64,000 nt of DNA from Isochrysis galbana (Eukaryota; Haptophyta; Isochrysidales; Isochrysidaceae): NCBI GenBank assembly GCA_018136815.1, contig CM030941.1, positions 623,528-687,527 on the forward strand, written 5' to 3'. Below the pieces are notes generated by a model. The model did not search any database. It was not told where the DNA came from and saw only the letters and a program-made list of their open reading frames with translations. This document shows, in pieces, positions 37,860 to 48,175 of this stretch. The first letter of the stretch is position 1. Every line of letters starts with the position of its first letter. Position numbers and translations under genes: made by a program.

Positions 37860-40514
37860 TCAGCAAACAGAGAGGGTCGTATGAGAGTCTTGCGTGCTAG
37901 ATCGTGCAGTCCGTCGGGCTTTATCTGCTTTACGTAACTGCAAGCCAAACAAGCCGCGCCGTCGGCAGGCTATGAGTATTGCTGAGATGACTATGCAAAC
38001 TGTGCCAGCAGCAGCGCTCAGTCCAATCACCAAGGCAGAGGCATTATTCGTGGCGTCACCACTTGCATTTCTATCGTTGCCTTCCCCGCCCTCTGATGTG
38101 CCGGGTGGTCGGGGCGCTGAGATCGGGGACCGAGGAGGCCGTACCGTCGGAGGGGGCAACGGTGGGCTGACTGTTGAAGTCGACGCACTAGATGCAGGTG
38201 TTGGTGATAGTTGCAGTGGCGCACGCGGTGGTGGTGGAGAATCTAGCGGCAATCCGACTCCCGGTGGAGAGGGGGAAGGCGGGTAGTGAGACGGGGGGGG
38301 AGGGGGCGTCGGAGATGGAGATGAAGGTGGGATCGGGGAAGGAGGATTTGGGTAGGGTGGAAGAGGTGGAAGACGTGGCGGTGGAGGTGGAGAAAACATG
38401 GGTGGGATAGAGAGGAAAAGATCCGGGTGAGGTGAAGGAGGATAAAAGCCGAGCGGCAGAGGTGGAGATGCTGGAGGGGGGCGTGGCGAAGGAGATAGGG
38501 GAGGTGGTGAATCTGGCGGCGATTGAACCCCCGGTGGAGAGGGGGAGGGCGGGTAGGGAGATGGTGGGGGAGGGGGCGTAGGAGATGGTGACAAAGGTGG
38601 GATCGGGGGAGGAGGATTGGGGTTGGGTGAAGGAGGTGGAAGGTGTGGCGGGGGAGGTGGAGAAGGCAAGGGTGGGATAGAGGGGGGAGGATTTGGGTTG
38701 GGTGAAGGAGGGGGAAAGCGTGGCGGCGGAGACGGAGATGCTGGAGGGGGGCGTGACGGAGGAGATGGTGACGGAGGTGAATCAGGTGGTGGAGACGTGG
38801 GCGGGCTGAAAAAGGGACGTACGCCACAATCAGTACAGTCTGTACCGTACTCACAATCGAAGTACTGCGCTCCAGGTCCACCATCATCGCAGAAACCGTC
38901 TGAGCCGTAATCGGGAATTCCGATACAAGCATTGCTGCACAGGCCCGGGGCAGCTGGCGGGGACGGAGGTGGCGACGGAGGTGCTGGGGGTGGCGAAGGT
39001 GGCATGGGAGGTAGGAATGGACGTACGCCACAATCGGTACAGTCTGTGCCGTACTCACAATCGAAGTACTGCGCTCCAGGTCCACCATCATCGCAGAAAC
39101 CGTCTGAGCTGTAGTTGGGAGTTCCAATGCAAGCATTGCTGCACAGGCCCGGGGCAGCTGGCGGGGACGGAGGTGGCGACGGAGGTGCTGGGGGTAGCGG
39201 AGGTGGCATTGGAGGTAGGAATGGACGAACGCCACAATCGGTACAGTCGGTGCCATAATCGCAGGCAGAATATTCCGCGCCGAGTCCACCATCATCGCAG
39301 AAACCGTCTGAGGCGTAACCGGGACTTCCGATACAAGTATTGCTGCATAGGCCCGGAACAGCTGGAGGTGACGGAGGTGGCGAGGGTGGTGATGGAGGTG
39401 CGGGGGGGGATGGAGGTGGCATAGGAGGTAGGAATGGACGCACGCCACAATCGGTACAGTCTGTACCGTACTCACAATCGAAGTACTGCGCTCCAGGTCC
39501 ACCATCATCGCAGAAACCGTCTGAGCCGTAATCGGGAATTCCGATACAAGCATTGCTGCACAGGCCCGGGGCAGCTGGCGGGGACGGAGGTGGTGAGGGC
39601 GGTGACGGAGGAGCTGGGGGTAGCGGGGGTGGCATGGGAGGTAGGAATGGACGTACGCCGCAGTCAGCACAATCTGTGCCGTACTCACATCCGATGTACT
39701 GGGCGCCAGGTCCACCATCGTCGCAGATCCCGTCTGAGCCGTAATCGGGAGCTCCGGTGCAGACATTGCTGCACATCCCAGGGGCAAACGGTGGAGAGGG
39801 CGGTGGTGATGGTGGAAATGGCGGGAATGTCGGCGGCATTGTCGAACTCGAGACGCGCACACCGCAGTCCGCACAATCGGTGCCAAAGTAACAGCCATCG
39901 TACTGGTGCCCTGGTCCGCCGTCATCACAGTACCCGTCAGAAGCCCATTCGGGCTTGCCTAGGCACTCGTTGCTACACAAAGTAACACTTGGCGACACAG
40001 TCGGCGGTGACACTGGCGGTGGTGGAGGATAAATTCGCACCCCGCAGTCCGCGCAATCGGTTCCGAATACACAAGCTGAGTACCTAGACCCTGGACCTCC
40101 GTCTTCACACTCCCCGTTTTTGCCAGCGAATCTATCTTGGCCCCAGTTGCGTATCTTCAATACGCATTCGTTGCTGCATAGACCCTCAACGATTTCTACC
40201 TGTTGGCGTGCTGTGATGGCGATTTTAGCATCGTCTTGCGAATGTTCATACATGTCCTCAAGCGAGTGGACGCGATCTTGGCGGCCACCAGGGTACTGCG
40301 AGGAGGAGCCTCCAGAACAGCAGTAGCATGAGTCGAGCAATAACATACCGCAGCCGGTCCTCGAAACCTGTTTCCACGTCCCGTCGCATTCGGCGCAGAA
40401 CAGGTTGCAGAATGACTCCTCTCGGCATTGGGGTTTCGCAGTCGCCGCTCGCACGTTAAGGAGCATGTCAAACAGAATCATCAGCCCAGCAGTCTTCGCA
40501 CATCCCGATGTCAT
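37860..40514 (-). CDS. Secreted/membrane protein with seven LNR-like cysteine modules and a long proline-rich region
   Basis: An 884-residue single-exon product from ATG 40514. Residues 1-26 are a signal peptide (..GLMILFDMLLNVRAATA). A Cys-rich segment follows (CREESFCNLFCAECDGTW.. CYCCSGG). Seven ~41-residue modules of the form CSN.C.G.P.Y.SDG.CDDGGPG..Y..C.YGTDC.DCGVR occupy about residues 110-540, each separated by P/S-rich hinges (PPSPPPSPPAAPG). They resemble Lin-12/Notch repeats in cysteine and acidic spacing. Residues ~545-810 are extensin-like (PPPSPNPNPPP; SPSPTPPPPPS). A single membrane span lies at ~827-850 (ALVIGLSAAAGTVCIVISAI) with a basic ~34-residue cytosolic tail. The architecture suggests a cell-surface or scale/wall-associated glycoprotein; the ligand is unknown. 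Modules 3-7 are nearly identical in DNA, pointing to recent tandem expansion. Confidence 0.85.
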   Translation of the reverse strand: MTSGCAKTAGLMILFDMLLNVRAATAKPQCREESFCNLFCAECDGTWKQVSRTGCGMLLLDSCYCCSGGSSSQYPGGRQDRVHSLEDMYEHSQDDAKIAITARQQVEIVEGLCSNECVLKIRNWGQDRFAGKNGECEDGGPGSRYSACVFGTDCADCGVRIYPPPPPVSPPTVSPSVTLCSNECLGKPEWASDGYCDDGGPGHQYDGCYFGTDCADCGVRVSSSTMPPTFPPFPPSPPPSPPFAPGMCSNVCTGAPDYGSDGICDDGGPGAQYIGCEYGTDCADCGVRPFLPPMPPPLPPAPPSPPSPPPSPPAAPGLCSNACIGIPDYGSDGFCDDGGPGAQYFDCEYGTDCTDCGVRPFLPPMPPPSPPAPPSPPSPPPSPPAVPGLCSNTCIGSPGYASDGFCDDGGLGAEYSACDYGTDCTDCGVRPFLPPMPPPLPPAPPSPPPSPPAAPGLCSNACIGTPNYSSDGFCDDGGPGAQYFDCEYGTDCTDCGVRPFLPPMPPSPPPAPPSPPPSPPAAPGLCSNACIGIPDYGSDGFCDDGGPGAQYFDCEYGTDCTDCGVRPFFSPPTSPPPDSPPSPSPPSRPPPASPSPPPRFPPPSPNPNPPPSIPPLPSPPPPPHLPPPSPNPNPPPPIPPLSPSPTPPPPPSPYPPSPSPPGVQSPPDSPPPLSPSPRPPPASPPLPLGFYPPSPHPDLFLSIPPMFSPPPPPRLPPLPPYPNPPSPIPPSSPSPTPPPPPSHYPPSPSPPGVGLPLDSPPPPRAPLQLSPTPASSASTSTVSPPLPPPTVRPPRSPISAPRPPGTSEGGEGNDRNASGDATNNASALVIGLSAAAGTVCIVISAILIACRRRGLFGLQLRKADKARRTARSSTQDSHTTLSVC

Positions 40515-41567
40515 AGTTCGTGATCAGATGCTCACGTTCTCGAGTACGCTGATGCACTGTGAGTAGGGAGGAGACGTGCTAAGCTAGCTGGGGGGAGAGA
40601 GGGGGGGGGAGATTGCGCCCGACCGCAGGGAATCTCCACACCGAGCAGGCCTCGATGAGTTTGTTACATGTTACAGAGTGGGGGTTGCCGCGGGGGGGAG
40701 AGGAGAGAGGAGAGTCGGTGTGGGGGAGAGAGAAAGCGAGAGAAGGAGACGAGAGAGAGAAAGCAGGGGAAAGAAAGAGGGAAAGAAAGGTGGGGGGGAA
40801 CAGGGGGGGACGGGAAGAAGGGAGCGAAGGGAAGGGGAGAGAGTGGGAGAGAGAGAGAGCCTCGCAGGCCAGGGCCAAGACGGGGCAGCTTGGAGGGAGG
40901 GGAGAGGGAGAGACGCAGAAATGATACCCACTCGGTTCAATCGTTAGAAGGTGGAGGAACTCATAGAGCCCCTTACATGTAGACACGTAGACACCTAGAC
41001 GTCGACCCCCTGCCCCGCCCCCAGTCCCACCGTCGCCCCCCCCCCCCCCGCCAGACCCCTTCGAGTGTGTTAGGAGTATTCTCACCGCGCCCGTGTCGTG
41101 GACTCGATCTTTCGATCTTTTGCCCGGCTAGCAGCTCGCTGGGTGACGCCCGTCGTCCGTTCGGTGGAGTCCAGACAATCCCAAGAAACTCGCCGTTTTC
41201 TAACCATTCCTCGTGGTCATTCTTCCAAACATCTGTCACCTGTGACCTCCACCAGGTCACGGTGCAAGGGGATCTGAATCACAGAGTGCGACAGCGACAT
41301 CTCAGGGGAGCGAAGCTCTCGAGGAAGGCGACCGGGCGTACGATTGGTACTCCTATGGATGTGGACGGGCGGTCATGGTGTTTCGAGTTTCGAGATTGAT
41401 GCCACACACAGCTCCAGACTTTTCGTTCTTTCGCAGCCCCTTTCTAAAGTATGAAAGTAGATGTTCAAGTTGGGACAGGGACAGAGATTCGGGGGGGTTT
41501 GCAGCGACTCAACCAGGACTCAACTTCGACTCAACTGCGGCGACTTGGCAAGAAATGTCATTATATT
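40515..41567. other. Intergenic with GA tract
   Basis: G/A-rich 40580-40900 (upstream of the LNR gene, so CT-rich on its coding strand). At 41260-41080 the minus strand has a short open stretch (TWWRSQVTDVWKNDHEEWLE..) ending in GGTGAGAATACTCC, which resembles a family A 3' tail. Possibly an old element; no gene is called. Confidence 0.45.
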
Positions 41568-42095
41568 TTACCCCCCAGGACCCAGGAGCCAACGCCCCCC
41601 AGGAGCTATCGCGGGCCCCCGAGAGCTATCGGGGGGAAATTTTTCCCGATAGCCAACAGCCCCACCGAGAGCTACCGTAGGGCGGTCAAACAGCTATTTT
41701 AACTTCTAAGGGTGAAAATTGACCAAGTCAAGATTGAGGATTCATTACGAGATTTTTGGATATGGTGACCGGATAGGTGTAACTAGCACATATCCGGTGC
41801 CCTTTGGGCCCTAGACCCCCCACGGTAGCCCCCACAGCGATGCGTAACCAGAAAACGCGCAAATTGGCCAGAATTCACTATCGCAGAGGCAGAGGGCCGA
41901 CGTCCGACGTCCGACGCGAGCGCGACCCCCCAGGAGCTATCCCCCGATAGCTGTCGGGGGATTTTCTCGGTCCCCCGGTAGCTCTCGGTGGGGCTGTTGG
42001 CGATCGGGAAAAAAATTCCCCCCGATAGCTATCGGGGGCCCCCGGTAGCCGGTAGCTATCGGGGGGCGTTGGCTCCTGGGGGGTAAGTAACATAT
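41568..42095. repeat. Foldback repeat enclosing a TAGGGCGGTCAAACA element
   Basis: The left arm 41568-41669 (AGGAGCCAACGCCCCCCAGG ... CCCCACCGAGAGCTACCG) and right arm ~41965-42095 (CGGTAGCTCTCGGTGGGGCT ... CGTTGGCTCCTGGGGGGTAA) are inverted copies. The arms are built of GAGCTATCGGGGG words. Between them, from 41670, lies a copy of the TAGGGCGGTCAAACA repeat (TTTTAACTTCTAAGGGTGAA; CTAGCACATATCCGG). Confidence 0.7.
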
Positions 42096-43020
42096 ATTTA
42101 TATCCCCATCTCCCGTAGGCTCACAGCTCATAGCTACCGGTAGTTCCTGTGGGAGTGTAATTGTAATTGAAATTGTAACTGTCAAGCATGATTGTGATTG
42201 ATGATTGATTGTCTTGCATCCAACTGCTAGGTGCTAGGTCGTAGGTGGTAGTGGTAGGTGGGAGGTCCGGCAATCAGGTGGCAGGTGGCAGGTGGCGGGA
42301 TGCGGGATTGATTATGCTATGGCTATGGCTATGGCTATGGCCTCGCTCGCACGCTCACTCACCGCGCGCGCGCAGCGCGCAGCCCTCTGTTCCGGTTCCG
42401 GACATAGGGGTCTCCTAGAAACACGGTGAAAAACACTGTTTTTGACTTCCGTAGAAACACACTGTTCCTGTGTTCAACACCTAGGGTCCGCATGTCCGCA
42501 TGCATGAGCGGCTCCGCTGCCACCTCCATCCTCCAGAAAGGCGAGTTCCCAGAAGTCGTCCGTGGCGGCGTCCGGCCCGTCGCGAGCCCTCTTGTGCGCC
42601 CTGTCTCTCCGCTCATCCAGCGCCAGAAACATGGTCAGCCTGGAGTCCTCCAGCTCTCGCGCCGTGAAGGGTTGGGTGGGCATCGCTGGCCAGCGCCAGC
42701 GCGCTCTGGCGCTCAAGCGGCGCGAGATTGGTAGAGGAGCCCTCTATAGGGTCTCCGCGGTCTGATTTGGTCTTTTGCCAGAGCGACTCAACAGCGACTC
42801 AACAGCGACTCAACGGGGAATTAAGGCTGTTGACTCGGCAACTCTTGAGTCCCCGTTGAGCCGCTGCAGAAACCCTCTACTCCTACTCCATCGCTATTGC
42901 CAAGCAGGCTTTTGCTCTTCCAGCATCAGATCGGATTTTATACTCTAGTACTCCTGTGGATGTCGAGGCCAAAAAAACCGTCTGCCAACTGGCGAGCGAG
43001 GCCGACTGCTAGTGTGCGCC
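42096..43020. other. Stretch without confident gene
   Basis: Contains GGCAGGTGGCAGGTGGCGGG (42270-42300), GGCTATGGCTATGGCTATGG (42318-42340) and three ACTCAACAGCG repeats (42785-42815). A minus-strand frame (42686-42474, MPTQPFTARELEDSRLTMFL...) looks coding-like, and its region resembles ORF1 starts, but it has no partner domain, so it is left uncalled. Confidence 0.4.
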
Positions 43021-43746
43021 ATGGCGACCTCGCGAGTTTGGGCGGGGGCTGGGCTGGGGATGGCGCAGAAGGACGCGCGGCCGGCGATGTGTGACCCGAC
43101 GCTGCCAGCTGGTAGCCGCCGGCACGCGCTCACCACGGCAGAGGTGGATGCAATGGGCCAGCCAGGTGCATGCACCCACTTCACGCTCAACTCAGGCGTA
43201 CCATTCGCTCGCCCAGGAGGCAGAAAGCCCGCAGGCAAACCTGTGGGGAGTGAGGGGGTCGGTGCGGCATTACGTGGCGATGGGCCCGAGCCAAGTCACT
43301 GCCGGCCAAGGCTCGTCCCCAGCAAGAGCGCTGGCGCTCGCGATCTTATCGCACCGACAGCAAGTGGCAGCGTATCCGACGAGCCGATAGTGCACTTCAC
43401 CTTGGTTGATGGCGTTCCGATGGAAAAGACGAAGGGAGGACGCAGTATTTCGAACAGACCTGCGGGCTGTGGGGATCCAATTGTCGGTGGCAACAGCCAC
43501 GCAGAGCATAAGTCTGGGCGCAGGCATTTTCATGGTGCGGTGAGCTCCTCAATCCTGTTGGCTGATGACCCAGCAGCATCGATGGAGCCGCGCCGCAAGA
43601 GCTCGTCTGGATTCAACATGTCTACCGTCGTTGGCTCGCTGTTGAGAGACTGCGAAGCCGTCGATGGCTTGAGACTCGGAGAGGTGCGGAAGCATGACTA
43701 CCGCATCGGCATGGGCCGCCCAAATCTGAGACCCGCCGCGTCGTGA
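43021..43746 (+). CDS. Unrecognised protein with duplicated HFTL..GVP motif
   Basis: The 241-residue single exon starts at ATG 43021 (MATSRVWAGAGLGMAQKDAR). A motif occurs twice: ACTHFTLNSGVPFARPGGRK (about residues 50-69) and PIVHFTLVDGVPMEKTKGGR (about 122-141), followed by S/G-rich sequence. The remainder is low in hydrophobic residues (no signal, no membrane span) and rich in G, S, R and P, so it may be largely disordered. Family and function are not known. Host-like codon use and the repeated motif support a real gene. Confidence 0.55.
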   Translation: MATSRVWAGAGLGMAQKDARPAMCDPTLPAGSRRHALTTAEVDAMGQPGACTHFTLNSGVPFARPGGRKPAGKPVGSEGVGAALRGDGPEPSHCRPRLVPSKSAGARDLIAPTASGSVSDEPIVHFTLVDGVPMEKTKGGRSISNRPAGCGDPIVGGNSHAEHKSGRRHFHGAVSSSILLADDPAASMEPRRKSSSGFNMSTVVGSLLRDCEAVDGLRLGEVRKHDYRIGMGRPNLRPAAS

Positions 43747-44261
43747 GCTCACCATTGCAGGGCCACGTGTCGTTGGCCATGTTGCACGGTAACTGAGCGC
43801 TGAATGGTCAGCCTCAAGCATCCGAGTGGTGGGGTGATCCAGTCGCAAGACTCCTGGGTTGCTGACTAGCATGCGCTCTAGCCCAGTGCTGACTACCATG
43901 CGCTCTAGGGCCGTGCGCGAATGCGAATGCAATCACTCCAAGCAAATCATTGTCAGGGAAACAATGCGTTTTGCAGAGCTTTTGCCGTCTCGGGCACCGG
44001 TCTTTGATCTCTTGGAATGTGGAAAAGCAAGGCATCAAGAGTGCGGATCAACGTCGTCGCGTAATTGTTTCGTGCATTGCGTTGTATGCCGCTTCTCCTA
44101 TGGCAGTACCACGCATTTGCTACGTCCGTATCCAAAGGTCCTTTCTCCTTCGCCCCTTCTTTCATTTTTCCCTTGAACTTTGATTTTCCCGCTATTATAA
44201 AATCGTTGGACTTGTGTGTTGTGATTCAGCGTCCGCCTGTGGCTGCGTGCTACACAGCATG
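43747..44261. repeat. Intergenic with short duplication
   Basis: GACTAGCATGCGCTCTAG (43864-) and GACTACCATGCGCTCTAG (43891-) form a 27-bp direct repeat. No gene is seen. Confidence 0.5.
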
Positions 44262-45440
44262 TAAAAAAAAATCTGAAGATTCAGGCTACTACTGCTAGCT
44301 ATGAATCATCTATGAATAATAAGGCTAATAAGCTAAGAATAAAACATCTGAGCGTTAGTACTAGTACCACTACTCTGCCACTAGCCCGGTACTATCACGA
44401 CACCCCTCAGCGCACCTGCCCGTACGCCTTGACGTGTGTTGACACTATAGACACATACGCATGTACACCCCTTCGAATCTCCCCCCTCGCGCACCCGTCC
44501 TTGAATTTGGCATTTGGCCTTGTGCTGATTGGCGCGCAATCTGCCGTCACTACTAGGATCTTTCAGAGTCCGGACGCGCTCTTAGCGATAAGTCGGGCTG
44601 GAGGCCCACGCCTCCAGGCGCGTTGAGGTGCGCCACAATGGCGCTGAGGGCCTCCTCGTCTTTGATTTTGATGCCCCGATCTATGGAGGTGAAGGTGATG
44701 ATGATTTTCGAGTTGATGTCGAATTCGTCCTCTTGTCCATCTTCTTGTTGGGTCGTGTTTATGGGGGTCGCCTGAGCGCAGGCGAAGGTGGCGGCGGGGG
44801 TTAGGTTCGTGAGCGTGTAATTCGGGGCGATGGTTGGGTCGATGTCGTATTTCATACGATGACAGGCTTTTACCTCTAACTTGTGGGTTACTTTAAGCCT
44901 CAAGGTCTCGTCGATTGATATACCGCCTCTTCTCTTACTTTCTCTCGATGTCATCAAATGTTCCATGATCGTCTTTTGCATTCTCTCGTCCATCGATATT
45001 TGACGGAAAGACGGAACGACACCTTTGGTCTAATGGACCGGCCGGGCCTGTGCCTCGTGCTTGCGCACGTGGTCAGTGCCGTGTGCCGTGGCTGTGTAGG
45101 GGCCCCAGCCCGGAGGCTTTCCCTATCTATGGGAGGAATGGTTCTGGTTCTGTGTCTGTTGGTGGATTTGGCTTGGGGCAATATGTTCTGGCTGGTTGGT
45201 GCTGGTGGTCATGTGTCATGTGCGATGATGGGGAGGATCTTGCTGCTGGTGTGGGGCCGTGGGTGCTTCGCGCGCGGCTGGTTCTCGAGCTACCTGGACA
45301 GGCGCGGCCCTAGCTGGAGGGTGGTTCGGCTGTTCGGCGTCCATCATGATCTGATCGGCCGGCGCGGCGGGGCGGGCGGAGAGAGAGGAGGGGAGCGTGG
45401 CGCACTCCATGACCCTATCGTTATAACGATAGTTGAGAGA
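44262..45440 (-). mobile_element. Family B ORF1 retroelement copy with both ends
   Basis: On the minus strand the 5' end is the perfect palindrome CTATCGTTATAACGATAG (about 45418-45435), followed by GGTCATGGAGTGCGCC (ATG 45413). The 3' end is GTAGCCTGAATCTTCAGATT plus a T run at 44290-44262. The length is ~1.18 kb. ORF1 is broken: the start MERATLPSSLSARPAAPADQ is followed by a stop after ~64 residues, and a middle segment (44993-44553) reads MEHLMTSRESKRRGGISIDE ... IIITFTSIDRGIKIKDEEAL, SAIVAHLNAPGGVGLQPD. No reverse transcriptase. Confidence 0.7.
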
Positions 45441-45710
45441 GTGATCGATAAACTTAGAACTTACGATCCCCCTTAGATCCCCCAGAATGGGAGCCGGGGG
45501 CCTGCGAGGGGGGAGATTTGAAGGGGCGCATAGGTGTATGTATCTGTGGCAACAACATGCGTCGAGGCGTACGGGAAGGTGCGCTGAGGGTTGTCGTGTT
45601 AGTAACGGGCTAGTGAGAGTAGTGGTACTTGCTCAGTTATATTTATATTATTAGCTTATTATCTAGTAGGTGTGCCGCCCTGAATCTTCAGATGATTTTT
45701 TTGAATTAGG
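45441..45710 (+). mobile_element. Family B 3' end fragment
   Basis: The stretch AATGGGAGCCGGGGGCCTGC ... TAGTGAGAGTAGTGGTACT ... GTGCCGCCCTGAATCTTCAG plus ATGATTTTTTT is a 5'-truncated family B 3' region in plus orientation. It matches 57525-57700 and the reverse complement of 44262-44600. Confidence 0.6.
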
Positions 45711-46116
45711 ATAGGGTAGTTTTAGAACTGTGAGGACAAGGTTACTTGGGACTTTCGGCCACCTTGCGCATGGTGGCAGCACCGTATTTTAATGGCATGC
45801 ACGATGAAGAGGCAACTCTCTAACAATGCCTAGCAACCACTGAGCTCAGACGGATGCCTGAGTAGTGAATTCCATAAGCACACGCACGTTTCTGGGGAGT
45901 TAGCGCACTGAAGACGAATGTACATATTTCTAGAGCATTCTCTGCATCATTCAGAGAAGAATTGGACTCATCGGCACAAAATAGCTTTAAGCTCATTCAT
46001 GTCTCCTGCAGCGGAGGGTCAGGAGAAACAGAGGGGATTGGCGATTAGGAGTGAATCATCGGGAACCAGGCTTCTTGCCAGGTGTATGGACTACAGTCGC
46101 ATGATCACTGCGCCCC
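45711..46116. other. Stretch without recognised gene
   Basis: Mixed sequence downstream of COQ2. No gene is seen. Confidence 0.5.
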
Positions 46117-47706
46117 TCAGCGAGGTAGTGACAATGAAAACGGGGGTCTCATCCATCGATTAGGGATGCTTGTCAACGTCTCTCTCTTCACCGAGGCGCA
46201 ATCATGTGCGAAGTTTAGGGCTTTGCCGCTGACTCCGCAATGAGACGGAGCAAGGCGGGATAATGTCTTGGTTGGGAATGCATCGAGACGGGAATTCGGC
46301 GCAGAAAGTGTAAGTTTGGGAATGGGTGGCGGGAAGTCGTGCTCACCGGTTTCCATCACAAGTCCCAGCATCTCGTAGCCAGTCATTTGGCGCCAGCTCA
46401 GCTCCTCCTTGGCCAGGGCTGAATTCGTAGCTTTCGCTCCAAAGGGTTCGGCATCGTCTTGCTGCTGTCTCTGGCTTAGCTTTGCAAGTGCGATGGCTAG
46501 GAAGATGAGCAACCCGACTTCACGGTTGGAGCGGAAGAGACGGAGACACTCAGCGGGTGACGAGTAATTGATATTCCGACGTTGCCACTCAAGGTGCACA
46601 TAAGTCGCCACCAGACCAGCCCAAAATAAGGGTTCGCTGCCGACGCCAGCTGCGCACGCGGAGGCACCAAGAGAGGCAATGACGCAAGCATCGAATGCGC
46701 GCAAATAAACCGGCGTTTGATCAGCAAGGCGCAACGCTGTCGATCGTATGCCTGCCTTCACGTCATCACGATGGTCCTGATATGCATAGATGGTGTCGTA
46801 ATGAAGAGTCCAAAAAAAGCAGCCGGCATAGAGAGGTGCCACCACGGGCAGATATACGGAGCCCTGAACAGCTACCCATCCAAGCATCGCGCCCCAGTTG
46901 AAGGCGACCCCGAGCACCGCCTGCGGCCAGTCGGTGAAACGCTTGGCAAGAGGGTAACCCACCCATAGCGGCGTTGCCGCTAGCCCGGCTGCGACTGCTG
47001 GGAGCGGCAAAGCGAGCACGACACCCAGAGCCACTGACAACTGTGCACACAAAAATCCGATCGCGTGGTGGACCCCCAACGTACCCGCCGCAAGCGGCCG
47101 GTGTCGCGTCCGCTCCACGAGACGGTCGAGGTCTCTGTCCCAAATGTCATTCACAGTGCATCCAGCCCCGCGCATCAAGACAGCTCCAGTGGCAAAGAGG
47201 CCACAAATGGCCGGGTCTGGAACGGCCCCAGCAGGCGTAGCGAGGGCTATGCTCCATAAACACGGCCACAGCAGCAGCCAAGTGCCGATTGGCCGATCCC
47301 ATCGTGCAAGCTGGCTGTATGGCACCACCCACTCTGGAAGGAGCCGATTGAACTACACATGCAAGTCAGGGTGTGAGAGAGCAGGTGAGATTGTGAGAGA
47401 TGCGACAAAACTGGGGAGGTCAAAACAATCGGTGCTAGACGGAATGCGACCTCGGAGGCCAGCCCGGCTCACCCAACTATCGCTCACAATATCCGTGAAG
47501 CTGGTGCCAGCTGAAGTGGCTGTACCCCTCGTTATTGGCTCGGCTTCCGCTCGCAATGGCGCGTCGTTGCGAAGGGAAGCATGGCGCCGGTGGGTTGTGA
47601 GTTGCCAATGCTGCAGCAGCCCGGTGCACCCCGCGCGTGGCCTCGCCGTGGCCAGCCTGTCAACACAGCGCCATAGGGGGCCGCGCGGCCTCGCGCCACC
47701 CAGCAT
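46117..47706 (-). CDS. COQ2: 4-hydroxybenzoate polyprenyltransferase, mitochondrial (UbiA family)
   Basis: Exon 1 is 47706-47473 (78 codons), an R/A/S-rich presequence (MLGGARPRGPLWRCVDRLAT..) that fits a mitochondrial transit peptide. Exon 2 is 47352-46117. The intron is GT-AG in phase 0, and the join gives SDSW-FNRLLPEWVVPYSQL before ARWDRPIGTWLLLWPCLWSI, the conserved UbiA start. The two prenyl-diphosphate/Mg-binding Asp motifs are present: CTVNDIWDRDLDRLVERTRH and YDTIYAYQDHRDDVKAGIRS. About eight membrane helices follow the family pattern. It transfers the polyprenyl chain to 4-hydroxybenzoate in ubiquinone synthesis in the inner membrane. The last ~110 residues (after LAKLSQRQQQ) are not family-like. 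A donor-like ACCG|GTGAGC near 46350 suggests the true 3' end is spliced differently. Confidence 0.9.
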
Positions 47707-47997
47707 GCGGCGACGAGAGCCAAAGAGGGGGAAGGAGAAGAGAGAGCGCGAGGAAAGGAGAACTAACTCACACTAAAGTAAAAGATCTCTCAATCCACTT
47801 TTTAGAACTTAGAGGATTGTAGAGCATGCCAACACGACAACACGACTTTTTACGTAAATAAACGGACAGGTTTTATTGTTTTTGTTGCGAACGTCTTTCA
47901 GCATATTCTGCTTCTTTCCCTTTCCTTTCTCCGCAACGGGCGGTTTTCCGTTTCTCCCCAGCGTGGACTCAAGGAGAGGCTGTGCTGGGGTGCGTAT
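47707..47997. other. Intergenic
   Basis: Upstream flank of COQ2, purine-rich at 47705-47755. No gene is seen. Confidence 0.5.
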
Positions 47998-48168
47998 CCT
48001 AGATGGGAAATACGTATTTACCGTATTTGGCCAGAGGCCAAATACATATGTATTTGGCTGTATTTGCAGCGCGTCCGGGGTTGTAGGCCTCGAATGTATT
48101 TGAAATGTATTTGGCCGGAAGCCAAATGGCTGTATTTGCAGGCCCCAGCACCGTATTTCCCATCTAGG
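47998..48168. mobile_element. hAT-like MITE, 171 bp, exact 8-bp TSD
   Basis: Ends CCTAGATGGGAAATACG and CGTATTTCCCATCTAGG are flanked by GTGCGTAT at 47990-47997 and 48169-48176. It is the inverted relative of 23722-23945, missing one internal segment. Non-coding. Confidence 0.85.
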
Positions 48169-48175
48169 GTGCGTA

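Noticed and set aside
38243..39928. 561-residue frame inside the LNR gene in another frame
   Set aside because: Shadow of the repeated cysteine and proline modules; H/L/R-rich with no signature.
37860..40514. Animal-type Notch receptor
   Set aside because: Only the small cysteine module is similar; EGF repeats, ankyrin repeats and the heterodimerisation domain are absent.
41080..41260. Integrase-like stretch (WTPPNGRRASPSELLAGQK)
   Set aside because: Too short, no catalytic residues visible, and next to a family A-like 3' tail; origin not decidable.
42474..42686. Minus-strand 70-residue frame MPTQPFTARELEDSRLTMFL
   Set aside because: Coding-like, but without partner exon, domain or ends; left as intergenic.
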